From Singulisphaera sp. (GTDB taxonomy: Bacteria; Planctomycetota; Planctomycetia; Isosphaerales; Isosphaeraceae): a DNA stretch of 33,346 nt. The notes beneath the pieces were generated by a model. That model did no database searches. It was not told the origin of the DNA and was given only the letters and a program-made list of their open reading frames with translations. Shown one piece after another: positions 24,582 to 32,021 of this stretch. The stretch spans positions 1 to 33,346 of the forward strand of contig DAIDJG010000251.1 of the NCBI GenBank assembly GCA_027451445.1, written 5' to 3'. Made by a program: the position numbers and the translations under genes. Positions within the stretch are counted from its first letter, which is position 1; the number at the start of each line of letters is the position of its first letter.

Positions 24582-24693
24582 CAGCTAGGGGTCCCGTTCG
24601 AGGGGAAGGCTGCGCAAGCTAAAGCCTTGCCGCGGCACGATAACGCGCCATCCGACGGGCTGCAACGTGCGCAACCGTGGGATGGGGGCGTCT

Positions 24694-25764
24694 TTAGTCG
24701 AAGAGTTTGAGCTGCCTGTCGCCCGGACGCCGGAAGGAGGCTGTCGAGAGCGAAACCCTGCGCGGAGTGAGGCCCGCGCGCTTCAAGCCCGTCGCGAAGA
24801 GTTGGGCGATCGTATCGGCAAAGACACCTTGACCCTGCATTCGGGAACCGAATTGCGAGTCGTTGATACGGCCGCCACGGATTTCGCGAATGCGGTGAAG
24901 AACCTTTTCCTTGCGGTCCGGAAAATGACGAGTGAGCCAATCGTCGAAGAGACCGCCGACTCCCAAAGGCAGCCGGACGGTGACGTAACCCGCGGACTGC
25001 GCCCCAGCCTGCGCGGCGGCCGCGAGGATGGCTGGAATCTCGTGGTCGGTCAGCCCCGGTATGACGGGAGCGACCATCACGCCTACGGGCACGCCCGCCG
25101 CCGAGAGCGTCTCGAGTGCCAACAGCCGGGCCGACGGGGTCGACGCTCGCGGTTCCATCGTCCGCGCCAAAACGGGATCGAGGGTCGTGATCGAGAGAAA
25201 GACCACGACCACCTCATGGGCCGCCAGTCGGCCCAGAATATCCACGTCCCGGGCGACGAGCCGATTCTTGGTGATGATCCCGACGGGGTTGAGAAACTCG
25301 GCGAGCACTTCCAAACACCGTCGCGTCAGCCGCAGACGTCGCTCCGCCGGCTGATACGGATCGGTCACCCCGCTGAGTGCGATCGTTCTGGGAACCCACC
25401 GCGGAGAGGCAAGCTCACGCCTGAGAAGTTCAGGCGCGTTCTCCTTGACGAGGATCTTCGTCTCGAAATCGAGCCCGGCCGAGAAGCCGAGGTACTCGTG
25501 AGTCGGCCTCGCGTAGCAATAGATGCAGCCATGTTCACAACCACGATACGGGTTGATGCTAACGTCGAAGCCGACGTCGGGGCTGTCATTGCTGGCGAGA
25601 ATAACACGGGTCGAGTCGCGGAGGAACTCTGTTGCCGGCGCCGGGGTTTCGTCCAGGTCGAGTTCGGCCGCATCCGGATCGGGCTCAAACCAAGTGCGTT
25701 CGAAACGATTCGGCGGGTTCTCGCTTGTCCCTCGGCCTCGGAGTCCGTTTCTGGGATCGTTCAT
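24694..25764 (-). CDS. PA0069-type radical SAM protein
   Basis: 356 residues. The iron-sulfur motif CEHGCIYC (C76, C80, C83) is followed by YARPTHEYLGFSAGLDFETK, the hallmark of the PA0069/SplB-related radical SAM branch. Further blocks are IALSGVTDPYQPAERRLRLT, NPVGIITKNRLVARDVDIL and VPVGVMVAPVIPGLTDHEIP. The N-terminus (NGLRGRGTSENPPNRFERTW) is also typical. Family members reduce SAM to a radical; the substrate is not established, though nucleic acid repair is suspected from the spore photoproduct lyase relationship. The start at 25764 is chosen because the conserved N-terminal GRGTS segment begins just after it; no clear ribosome-binding site is visible. It is not tightly linked to its neighbours (112 nt from the thioesterase). 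Confidence 0.92.
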   Translation of the reverse strand: MNDPRNGLRGRGTSENPPNRFERTWFEPDPDAAELDLDETPAPATEFLRDSTRVILASNDSPDVGFDVSINPYRGCEHGCIYCYARPTHEYLGFSAGLDFETKILVKENAPELLRRELASPRWVPRTIALSGVTDPYQPAERRLRLTRRCLEVLAEFLNPVGIITKNRLVARDVDILGRLAAHEVVVVFLSITTLDPVLARTMEPRASTPSARLLALETLSAAGVPVGVMVAPVIPGLTDHEIPAILAAAAQAGAQSAGYVTVRLPLGVGGLFDDWLTRHFPDRKEKVLHRIREIRGGRINDSQFGSRMQGQGVFADTIAQLFATGLKRAGLTPRRVSLSTASFRRPGDRQLKLFD

Positions 25765-26205
25765 GACATCATGATGGCAAGGGATAAACGAGCGGAAAAA
25801 ATCGACTCGGGTCAAACCACCAGTTACCGACAAACGCTTTCGGGCATTCCGACGGCGACACTATACGTTTTTATAGTAAAACTCAAGAGCAGTCCAGCAA
25901 CCCTCGCGAAACGGCCGATCGGCGACCTCGTGAACGATGAGGCTACTGGGTCAGCGCGCTCTGCGAATTCCAAAAAAACTTTCAGTGGACCGAATAGGCT
26001 TCTTCCCGTTAACGTCTACATTACTCGTGCGAGCCTATTGCGCCGGTTCTCTCTTCTCAGTCACACGTTTCTCAACGCACTCGGACTCGGCGCGGTATGC
26101 CTTCGCTTTGCGAGAAGCTGTCATGGGTCGGGACTCATCTCGCCGCATCAGCTTCCCCCCCAACGTTTTCGTAGCTGATTCCGAACCCAGAAAAGAGCTT
26201 CCCAC
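25765..26205. other. Divergent intergenic region
   Basis: 441 nt between the leftward radical SAM gene and the rightward Gly/Met-rich protein gene. It contains a small perfect hairpin (ACTATA-CGTTTT-TATAGT, 25860-25877) in an A/T-rich patch that may mark a promoter or terminator. No gene is supported; frames crossing it lack ribosome-binding sites and domain features. Confidence 0.45.
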
Positions 26206-27825
26206 ATGCATCTTTCACTCTCCCCGATGAAGCTCCCCGCGGTTCTCGCGGCGAGCTTGGTGTTCGTCTCGTCCTTCTCGGCGGCCATCGCCACCGACAC
26301 ACCGAGCGCGAAGACCGAAAAAGCCACCAAAGCCGAGAGCGAGGCGCCCGAAGTCTCGCTCTACGACGCGGTCCGCCAAGGCGCCGTGACCGTCGAAGCC
26401 GAAGGTACCGGCGATGGCCGGATGACCCTCTCGCTCACCAACCAGAGCAACCGTCGCCTTCGAGTCGTCCTTCCACCTGGCCTGATCGCCTCCGGAGCTG
26501 CTGGGCAGTTCGGAGGCATGGGTGGCGGCATGGGAGGCATGGGAGGCATGGGCATGATGGGTGGCATGGGAGGCATGGGCGGTGGCATGATGGGCGGCGG
26601 TATGGGCGGCATGGGTGGTGGAATGATGGGCGGCGGTGGCGGTACCATGCCCGCGACCATGGGTATGATGATGCTCGGCCGGCTGATCATGAGCCTCATC
26701 GGCGAGCGTGATAGCTGGGACCAGCGCTCGCTGATGTCGGGCATGATGGGTGGCATGGGCATGATGGGCGGCGGTATGGGCATGATGGGCGGCGGCATGG
26801 GTGGCATGGGTGGTATGGGTGGCATGATGGGGGGCGGTATGGGAGGTGGTATGCGTTCGGTGCCTCCAACCGATCTCCCCTCGGCTCTCGTGAAACCGGG
26901 TCAGACGCGTCACCTTCCCACCCGTCTCGTGGCCCTGAATGCGCCGAATGCCGAGCATCCGCTTACGCTGCCGGAGAAGGGTGAGAAGCTGGAGATCGGC
27001 GATATCAGCGAGCTGAACGCCGAGCCCAAGGTCCAAGCGGCCATGAAGCGTCTGGCAGCGGATAAGGCCCCGGTGCCGTTGGCGCAACTGATCATGTGGC
27101 GGCTGTCGGCGAAGCTGAACTGGGGCGATATCGTCGCGTTGTCCAAGAGCTGGGCCAATGGTCATGAAGTGGCCCTCGCACGGCATTTCGCCGACCAGTT
27201 CGAGAACCTTCCGGCCGGTGAGACGGGTCAGTTGCTGTACCAAGTCGAGACTACGGCTACGACTGGGAAGACGCTCGCAAGTGAGTTGAGTATTGTTCTG
27301 AAGGATGTCCCGGTGTTGGGACTGAAAACGAAGGCCGGGGTGCCTGACCGTCCCGAAGAGCCCGCGCTGGCGTGCCGTATCCAGGTAACGGGAACGGATG
27401 AGAAGCCCGAGGCGCTCGTCCAGGTTTTCATGACGGACGGCAACGCGGCATCTTGGGCACCGGCCGGTAAGTTTACGCTGCCGATCCCGCGCGATTCCGG
27501 AAAGATCAAGGGCGTCGAGTTTGCCGACGCGATGGCAGAAGGCATCCTGGGCCGTATGATCCGTGCCCAGGTGAGCAAAGGCCCGAAGGACAGCAAGGGT
27601 AAGCTCACCTACAAGATTCGAGTCGACAACGCCTCGCCGCTGATCCTGAACGGCCTGGCGATCCTGGGTGCTGAAACTTCGAGCAAGGAGATCCCCAAGG
27701 TCCTCTCCGGCATCTCCATCTCTCCGCGCCGGAGCATTACCGTCCCGGCCACCGGTGAGATGGTGGAGGCGTGGGGCCTCAAGAAAGGCGTCCGCGTGAT
27801 CGCTGCCGACCTGAGTGGCCTTTGA
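26206..27825 (+). CDS. Secreted protein with two Gly/Met-rich blocks
   Basis: 539 residues with a signal peptide (LPAVLAASLVFVSSFSAAIA, residues about 10-29). A short beta domain (about 50-95: GAVTVEAEGTGDGRMTLSLT) precedes two Gly/Met blocks at residues 103-146 and 178-216, built from units such as GGMGGM and GGGMMGG, with a 31-residue non-repeat insert between. The rest (about 220-539) is a non-repetitive region with a helical part (IMWRLSAKLNWGDIVALSKS) and a beta-rich end (SGISISPRRSITVPATGEMV). No enzyme motif is seen. The Met-rich blocks are probably flexible and could bind soft metals such as copper or be oxidised; this is speculation. The ATG at 26206 has AAGAG 8 nt before it; the ATG at 26227 is an alternative. 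It is followed by a strong terminator, so it is monocistronic. Confidence 0.85.
   Translation: MHLSLSPMKLPAVLAASLVFVSSFSAAIATDTPSAKTEKATKAESEAPEVSLYDAVRQGAVTVEAEGTGDGRMTLSLTNQSNRRLRVVLPPGLIASGAAGQFGGMGGGMGGMGGMGMMGGMGGMGGGMMGGGMGGMGGGMMGGGGGTMPATMGMMMLGRLIMSLIGERDSWDQRSLMSGMMGGMGMMGGGMGMMGGGMGGMGGMGGMMGGGMGGGMRSVPPTDLPSALVKPGQTRHLPTRLVALNAPNAEHPLTLPEKGEKLEIGDISELNAEPKVQAAMKRLAADKAPVPLAQLIMWRLSAKLNWGDIVALSKSWANGHEVALARHFADQFENLPAGETGQLLYQVETTATTGKTLASELSIVLKDVPVLGLKTKAGVPDRPEEPALACRIQVTGTDEKPEALVQVFMTDGNAASWAPAGKFTLPIPRDSGKIKGVEFADAMAEGILGRMIRAQVSKGPKDSKGKLTYKIRVDNASPLILNGLAILGAETSSKEIPKVLSGISISPRRSITVPATGEMVEAWGLKKGVRVIAADLSGL
26512..26853 (+). repeat. In-frame Gly/Met codon repeats
   Basis: Short in-frame units such as GGCATGGGAGGCATGGG and GGCATGATGGG recur throughout two blocks (26512-26643 and 26737-26853). 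They encode the Gly/Met blocks and are prone to length change by slippage or recombination. Confidence 0.85.
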
Positions 27826-27861
27826 GCGGCCGAGCGACCAGATCGTCAGGAAATGCGAAAA

Positions 27862-27895
27862 GCCCCGGATGCTTTCATCCGGGGCGTTTTCGTTT
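27862..27895 (+). terminator. Rho-independent terminator
   Basis: GCCCCGGATG (27862-27871) pairs perfectly with CATCCGGGGC (27876-27885) around CTTT and is followed by GTTTTCGTTT. It begins 37 nt after the stop of the Gly/Met-rich protein gene, with an A-run on the 5' side. It is the clearest intrinsic terminator in the window. Confidence 0.9.
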
Positions 27896-28202
27896 ACCTA
27901 ATGGGAACTATCTGAGCTGAACGCCACGTCGTTTTCTGTCGCGATCGTCGAGTCGAATCGTTTCAACGACCAGCGGTCGTTCGGCGTGGAGCTCCTGGCC
28001 CTGCCGCACGGTTGGCGACTGGAGGCCGCGTCGAACCGGGGCGTCAAGACGCCCGCGCGAGCTCCAACCTGCGAACGGGCGTGTGTCGCTACCGGGAGAC
28101 CGACGTCGAACCGGCCAAGGGTTGGTTATCAACCGGAACGACACAATCGTCACGTGGCCTCAGCCGCGCGGGCGATCCTTCGAGGTAGCCGCTGCCATTT
28201 CT
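27896..28202. other. Intergenic region, possible degenerate coding remnant on the minus strand
   Basis: This lies between the terminator and the end of the methyltransferase gene. A minus-strand frame (27908-28153, GTG start) encodes 81 residues ending LHAERPLVVETIRLDDRDRK, a segment that looks protein-like, but its first half is Arg/Pro-rich and it has no ribosome-binding site. It may be a remnant or chance, so I do not call it as a gene. Confidence 0.4.
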
Positions 28203-28955
28203 TCAGTCCTTCCGTGCCGGCTTCTCGAAGATGATGATGTGCTGCCACGGCAGGAACTCGAGCGATTCCTTAAAGGCGTAACCCTGAGGTTCCAGCTCCC
28301 GGCGCACCTGAGCGAGCGTCATTTTGTGCTCCGGTTTGATGGGCACTTCGGGATCCTCGCCCCGGAACTCCACCAAAACGAGCCGCCCGCCCGGCTTGAG
28401 CGCCTTAAGAAGACCCTGAAGGATGGTCTCTGGGTGAGAGCACTCGTGGTAGACATCGACCATGATGGCCAGGTCGATCTTTCCCTCGGGCAACCTGGTC
28501 TCCGTCTGCGACGCGCGGACGGAGCGGACATTCTTGATACCAGCAACTTTCATGTTCTCCGCGAGCATACGGAGCATTTCCGGCTGAACGTCGGTCGCGT
28601 AGACGATGCCGTCCGGACCCACTCGTTTGGAGAGCCGCAGGCTCGTATAACCCGCGCCTGCCCCAATGTCGGCCACCGTCGAGCCCGGCGCGATCTTGAG
28701 CGCATCGAGCATCGCCTCGGGTTGCTCCTCCTGTTCCCGACTGTCGCGGAAGAGCCAGTCCGCTCCCTGGAACGACATCACTTCGGCGATCTGCCGGCCC
28801 ATGTAAAAGCCGGGCGGATCGCGGCGGGGCCGCCCCTTACTTTTCGGCTTCGCCGGAGCGTCTGACTTCGCCGGGGCCTGGGTATCCTGCGCACGCGACA
28901 CGTCGGCAATCATCAGCCAGGCCGCCAGTGCGGCAAACACGCCGAATCCACGCAT
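28203..28955 (-). CDS. Exported class I SAM-dependent methyltransferase
   Basis: 250 residues. Residues 1-22 form a signal peptide (MRGFGVFAALAAWLMIADVS, cleavage near RAQ), then a Lys/Pro/Ala-rich linker. Residues about 50-240 are a class I methyltransferase: motif I VADIGAGAGYTSLRL (glycine loop at about 96-102), YATDVQPEMLRMLAENM, IDLAIMVDVYHECSHPETIL, and LKPGGRLVLVEFRGEDPEVP. The fold is complete, so SAM binding is expected. Proteins with this YMGRQIAEVMSFQGADWL segment and an N-terminal signal sequence occur in planctomycetes; the substrate is unknown. GGAG lies 8 nt before the ATG at 28955, which is preferred over 28961 where the spacing would be 2 nt. Export of an enzyme needing SAM is unexpected and worth testing. 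Confidence 0.9.
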   Translation of the reverse strand: MRGFGVFAALAAWLMIADVSRAQDTQAPAKSDAPAKPKSKGRPRRDPPGFYMGRQIAEVMSFQGADWLFRDSREQEEQPEAMLDALKIAPGSTVADIGAGAGYTSLRLSKRVGPDGIVYATDVQPEMLRMLAENMKVAGIKNVRSVRASQTETRLPEGKIDLAIMVDVYHECSHPETILQGLLKALKPGGRLVLVEFRGEDPEVPIKPEHKMTLAQVRRELEPQGYAFKESLEFLPWQHIIIFEKPARKD

Positions 28956-29105
28956 AGCCATAACTCCGGGGATTGGGTTCCAGCAAACCGATGACCTCCC
29001 GGAAGACGACCTCGCGTCAAACCAGTGACTCCGACCCAGTAACCGCAGGCGACACCGCTCGTGGCTTGCCGCCTCGTCCGCCGGACTCTTCCCGTCCCAC
29101 GCCCC

Positions 29106-29981
29106 TCAATCCACGTAGGCGTAGCGGAAGATGCAGATGAGCGCTTTGACGCCGTCCTTCCAGGTAATATGCTTTCCGTCGCTATAACTGCGGCCATTGT
29201 AGCTGACGGGTGTTTCGAAAACCCGGCATTTATGACCTGGCCGCCCGTCGTTCGCGGGAAAGCGGAAACGGGCGATTTTCGCAGTTACCTCGGGCTCGAA
29301 GCCAAAGCGATCGCTTTTCAGTGTGATCCCCTGAATCACTTCCCGGCGGAAGACCTTGTAGCAGACTTCCATGTCGGTCAGATTTAGGTTCGTGAACGTG
29401 TTCGAGAGTAGTGTGAGGAACTTGTTGGCGAGCGAGTGCCAGAAGTAGAGCACTCGGTGTGTCTCCCCGATGAAGCGCGAACCGTACACAACATCGGCCT
29501 TGCCTTCGATGATGGGCCGGATGAGCTTGGGGAACTCCGCCGGGTCGTACTCCAGGTCGGCGTCCTGCACGATGACGATCTGACCCGTCGCCAGCTTGAA
29601 CCCGGTCCGGAGCGCAGCCCCCTTGCCCTGGTTCCTCTCGTGGAACGCGATGGTCAGGTCCGACTCGGTTTTCGCCCACTCCTGCAGCAACTCGCGGGTA
29701 CCGTCCGTGGAGCAATCGTCCACCAGAATGATCTGCTTCTTGATCGGCACTGCGCGCACCCTGCGAACGATCTCGTGAATCCAGCGCATTTCCTTGAAGA
29801 CGGGAATCACCACCGAGACCGTCAAGTCATCGGGGATGCGGTAGATCCCCATCGCGCCGCAGATTTCTTCGCCAAGGTAACGGAGCAACCACTCCCTACG
29901 TTCCTGGAGATCCTCGGGCGGCATGGAAATCGACATTTCGTCAGCCAAGGTCGTGGAAGAAGAAAAAGATGAGTCCATCAT
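29106..29981 (-). CDS. Family 2 glycosyltransferase (dolichol/polyprenyl-phosphate type)
   Basis: 291 residues. The GT2 core starts with [20 protein letters not shown] (about residues 55-74), has the first Asp pair in [11 protein letters not shown] (D88, D89), the lid segment [15 protein letters not shown], and the metal/nucleotide motif [13 protein letters not shown] (DXD at about 140-142). The later part, [20 protein letters not shown] and [14 protein letters not shown], is typical of enzymes that transfer a sugar to a polyprenyl phosphate or in envelope glycan synthesis. There is no C-terminal membrane helix, so it is probably soluble or peripherally bound on the cytoplasmic side. An extra N-terminal segment of about 50 residues precedes the core. 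A GGAGA lies 8 nt before the ATG at 29981. It is on the same strand as the methyltransferase but separated by 150 nt. Confidence 0.93.
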   Translation of the reverse strand: MMDSSFSSSTTLADEMSISMPPEDLQERREWLLRYLGEEICGAMGIYRIPDDLTVSVVIPVFKEMRWIHEIVRRVRAVPIKKQIILVDDCSTDGTRELLQEWAKTESDLTIAFHERNQGKGAALRTGFKLATGQIVIVQDADLEYDPAEFPKLIRPIIEGKADVVYGSRFIGETHRVLYFWHSLANKFLTLLSNTFTNLNLTDMEVCYKVFRREVIQGITLKSDRFGFEPEVTAKIARFRFPANDGRPGHKCRVFETPVSYNGRSYSDGKHITWKDGVKALICIFRYAYVD

Positions 29982-30120
29982 GTCCGTTTTCTCCCGGTTT
30001 TCGTCCGGCGTGAGGCTGCCGGGTAGCCGGCGAGGGGAAATTATACGTCAACACGGCCCGCGAAAGAAACATAGGTGACACCCGCCGAAGGCGCAAAAAG
30101 GGGCGGATTCGAAATCAAAC

Positions 30121-30157
30121 CGGCCCGCCCAATGGGGTTAACCCCGTCGGCGGGCCG
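30121..30157 (-). terminator. Hairpin terminator after the Cys-rich protein gene
   Basis: CGGCCCGCC (30121-30129) pairs with GGCGGGCCG (30149-30157); inside lies the palindrome GGGGTTAACCCC. It sits 37 nt after the minus-strand stop codon and is followed on that strand by a T-containing stretch (GTTTGATTTCG). On the plus strand it is followed by TCGTTTT, so it could act both ways. Confidence 0.7.
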
Positions 30158-30193
30158 TCGTTTTGCAACGTTTGAGCCAGCGTCAGCCGGTGC

Positions 30194-30946
30194 TCACTTC
30201 TCTTCCTTCTCAGCGGGCGGCGCTGCGGCGGGAGGAGGCGGAGGAGGAGTCGTGGCAGCGGCCGGAGCCGTCGCGGCGGGCGTCTCAGCCGCGGGCGGCG
30301 GCGGAACCGTTTCCTTGGGCATTTCGGCCGCCGGAGCCGCCGTCGCGGGGCCCGCAGCAGGCGCCGCGGTGGTCGGAACTTCAACAGCACCCGGCGGAAC
30401 AGCGGCGCCGCCACCGATTACGACGGGCGTGTAGCTGCCGTAAACCGGCACGCCCGAGTAACCATAGGCGAGCCCGCCGTAGCAACCACCGCCGTAGCAA
30501 CCACCGTAGCAGCCCGCGACGACTGGTGCGCCACAGCAGACCGAGCAGCGCTTGCGGTGGAAGCAGCCGAACAGGCCGCCGCCGCAATGCTTGCGGCCGC
30601 CGTAGCAGCCACCATAGCAACCGGCATAGCCACCATAGCAGCCATAACCGCTGTTGTACCACGACGTGTAGCAGCCGCTATAGCACGAGGAATAGCACGC
30701 GCTGTAGCACGAAGGGGCGACGTACGTCGAGTAGCTAACCGGCATCGGCACCGCGTAACAGCCACTGTAGCAACCGCCGTAGCAGCCCATTGACTGGCCG
30801 CTCGCCACGACCGGGGCGCTGTAGCAGCCACCGTAACAGGAAGAGTAGCACGCACTGTAGCAGGCGGGAGCATACACCGGCCCACAACTCTTGTGGTGGC
30901 AGCCCAAGCCGCTCAGAGCCATCAACATCACAATCGTACCCTGCAT
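30194..30946 (-). CDS. Cys/Tyr-repeat secreted protein with Pro/Ala-rich tail
   Basis: 250 residues. The N-terminus (MQGTIVMLMALSGLGCHHKS) is a short signal sequence ending in a Cys, lipoprotein-like although the residues before C16 are not a classic lipobox. Residues 29-156 contain tandem CYxx tetrapeptides (CYSACYSSCYGGCYS, CYGGCYSGCY) with 24 cysteines in the whole protein. The last 60 residues are Pro/Ala/Thr-rich (PPPPAAETPAATAPAAATTP) and end in EKEEK. Such a protein can form many disulfides and tyrosine contacts and is likely a structural envelope component. Planctomycete cell walls were historically described as cystine- and proline-rich; a link is inference. GGGAGG is 6 nt before the ATG at 30946. 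It is followed by a terminator and probably has its own promoter. Confidence 0.85.
   Translation of the reverse strand: MQGTIVMLMALSGLGCHHKSCGPVYAPACYSACYSSCYGGCYSAPVVASGQSMGCYGGCYSGCYAVPMPVSYSTYVAPSCYSACYSSCYSGCYTSWYNSGYGCYGGYAGCYGGCYGGRKHCGGGLFGCFHRKRCSVCCGAPVVAGCYGGCYGGGCYGGLAYGYSGVPVYGSYTPVVIGGGAAVPPGAVEVPTTAAPAAGPATAAPAAEMPKETVPPPPAAETPAATAPAAATTPPPPPPAAAPPAEKEEK
30479..30862 (-). repeat. In-frame Cys-Tyr tetrapeptide repeat region
   Basis: Twelve-base units encoding Cys-Tyr-x-x recur in clusters (TGCTACGG-type on the minus strand, CCGTAGCA-type on the plus). They are separated by non-repeat segments, with cysteines mostly four residues apart. Confidence 0.85.
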
Positions 30947-31358
30947 CTCAGTCCTCCCAGTTGCAAAGCGAGTGGGTCAAAAGCGGGACGGCAACCGAGC
31001 AACGGAATCTTCGTCGTCTCCGGCACGGCACGCGGCAGAAACTTAACCCCATCACCCGGAGTCATCTTGCAGTTCTTGTTCCGCGCATCAGCCGAGTTGC
31101 CCAAATCGTTAATCTCTACCCAGGCATCGCAAGTTTAATCACCAATCCGGGCGAATGCAACCAACTTTGTCAAAATAGCGGGAAGACGCAGAATGAGATG
31201 ACTTGCGTTTCCGTCCAAGTTAATCATGGCAATAAAACTCGTTTTGACTGATGGACCCAGGGAAGCTCAGTGGCGTCGTAGCGGAAGATCGCGCACAATG
31301 CGTAGGAGAAGACGCGAGCCCACGCACTCGCGCGCCATGCAATCGGGGAGTCGTGCTG
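30947..31358. other. Divergent intergenic region, with an unassigned minus-strand open frame
   Basis: 412 nt between the leftward Cys-rich gene and the rightward membrane-protein gene. A stop-free minus-strand frame of about 67 codons (about 30931-31133) includes DLGNSADARNKNCKMTPGDG and runs into the start of the Cys-rich gene; it has no ATG or ribosome-binding site and may be a remnant. About 31140-31250 is A/T-rich and may contain promoters. Confidence 0.4.
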
Positions 31359-32021
31359 ATGAGCGGTCGGAGGAGAAGCCAGGGAGCAGATCCCTCGGTT
31401 CGTGACGAGGATGTTCCCGGACCGGATAAAGGGTCGACTGAGGCCTGGCCGGTATGGGCACGGTGGGCTGTGACCGGCGTGATCGTCTTCCATTTCGTCG
31501 CGCTCCTGGCCGCGGCGCTCGGTGCAACCCCGCCCTTCTCGATGCTCGAGCGCGCAGTCGCGAATCAGTTTGTCCCGTACTATGACCTCATCGATCAGGG
31601 ATACGCTTATCACTTCTACGCGCCCGAGCCGCCCCCCACGCCGGTGATCCTGGCAACTGTTCACTACACCGACGGTCGGCCGGATGAAACGGTCCGCATT
31701 CCCGAACGCGGGGTGAGTCCCCGTTTGCGATATCAACGGCAACTCGCGCTGGCGACCTGGCTGTTCTCCGACTTTCAAGAAGCACGGATGCAGGGCGATG
31801 GCAGCCGAAGCCGGCTGGCCCAGGCGTACGCACGCCACCTCTGTCACACCCGGCCGGGCTGTTCGAGCGTGACCATGCGCTCGCAAATTCATCGCATCCC
31901 CGCATTGCCGGACATCGTCGAACGCCTCCGATCGCACCGAGGGGAGGTCGTCGACCTCGACGCGGAAGAGTTTTACGACGTTCCGGAATGGATCGGAGAC
32001 TACACGTGCGACGCCTTCTGA
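31359..32021 (+). CDS. Membrane-anchored protein, partner of the HTTM-DCC gene
   Basis: 220 residues with one clear membrane helix (about 36-56: WAVTGVIVFHFVALLAAALG). The rest is a soluble domain with NQFVPYYDLIDQGYAYHFYA, PTPVILATVHYTDGRPDETV and a C-terminal VDLDAEEFYDVPEWIGDYTC. Similar proteins with a 'QGY.FFAP.P' segment are, as I recall, encoded beside HTTM proteins in planctomycetes. The next gene starts inside this one (16-nt overlap), so translation is coupled and the two products likely act together. GGGGAG is 8 nt before the ATG at 31359; the longer frame from 31251 has an implausible N-terminus. No catalytic motif was recognised. Confidence 0.82.
   Translation: MSGRRRSQGADPSVRDEDVPGPDKGSTEAWPVWARWAVTGVIVFHFVALLAAALGATPPFSMLERAVANQFVPYYDLIDQGYAYHFYAPEPPPTPVILATVHYTDGRPDETVRIPERGVSPRLRYQRQLALATWLFSDFQEARMQGDGSRSRLAQAYARHLCHTRPGCSSVTMRSQIHRIPALPDIVERLRSHRGEVVDLDAEEFYDVPEWIGDYTCDAF

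Noticed and set aside
24667-26178. 503-codon plus-strand frame
   Set aside because: It is antisense to the radical SAM gene and runs into intergenic DNA; its composition is unlike a folded protein.
26215-27243. Minus-strand frame with a His/Ala/Thr-rich repeat (HATHTTHATH-like)
   Set aside because: It is the antisense reading of the Gly/Met codon repeats; the plus-strand frame has a signal peptide and a terminator.
27908-28153. 81-codon minus-strand frame (GTG start)
   Set aside because: The second half looks protein-like, but the first half does not and there is no ribosome-binding site; kept only as a note on the intergenic region.
30479-30862. Regularly spaced short repeats suggesting a CRISPR array
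   Set aside because: The spacing is 12 nt and in frame, encoding Cys-Tyr units; there are no unique spacers of CRISPR length and no cas genes.
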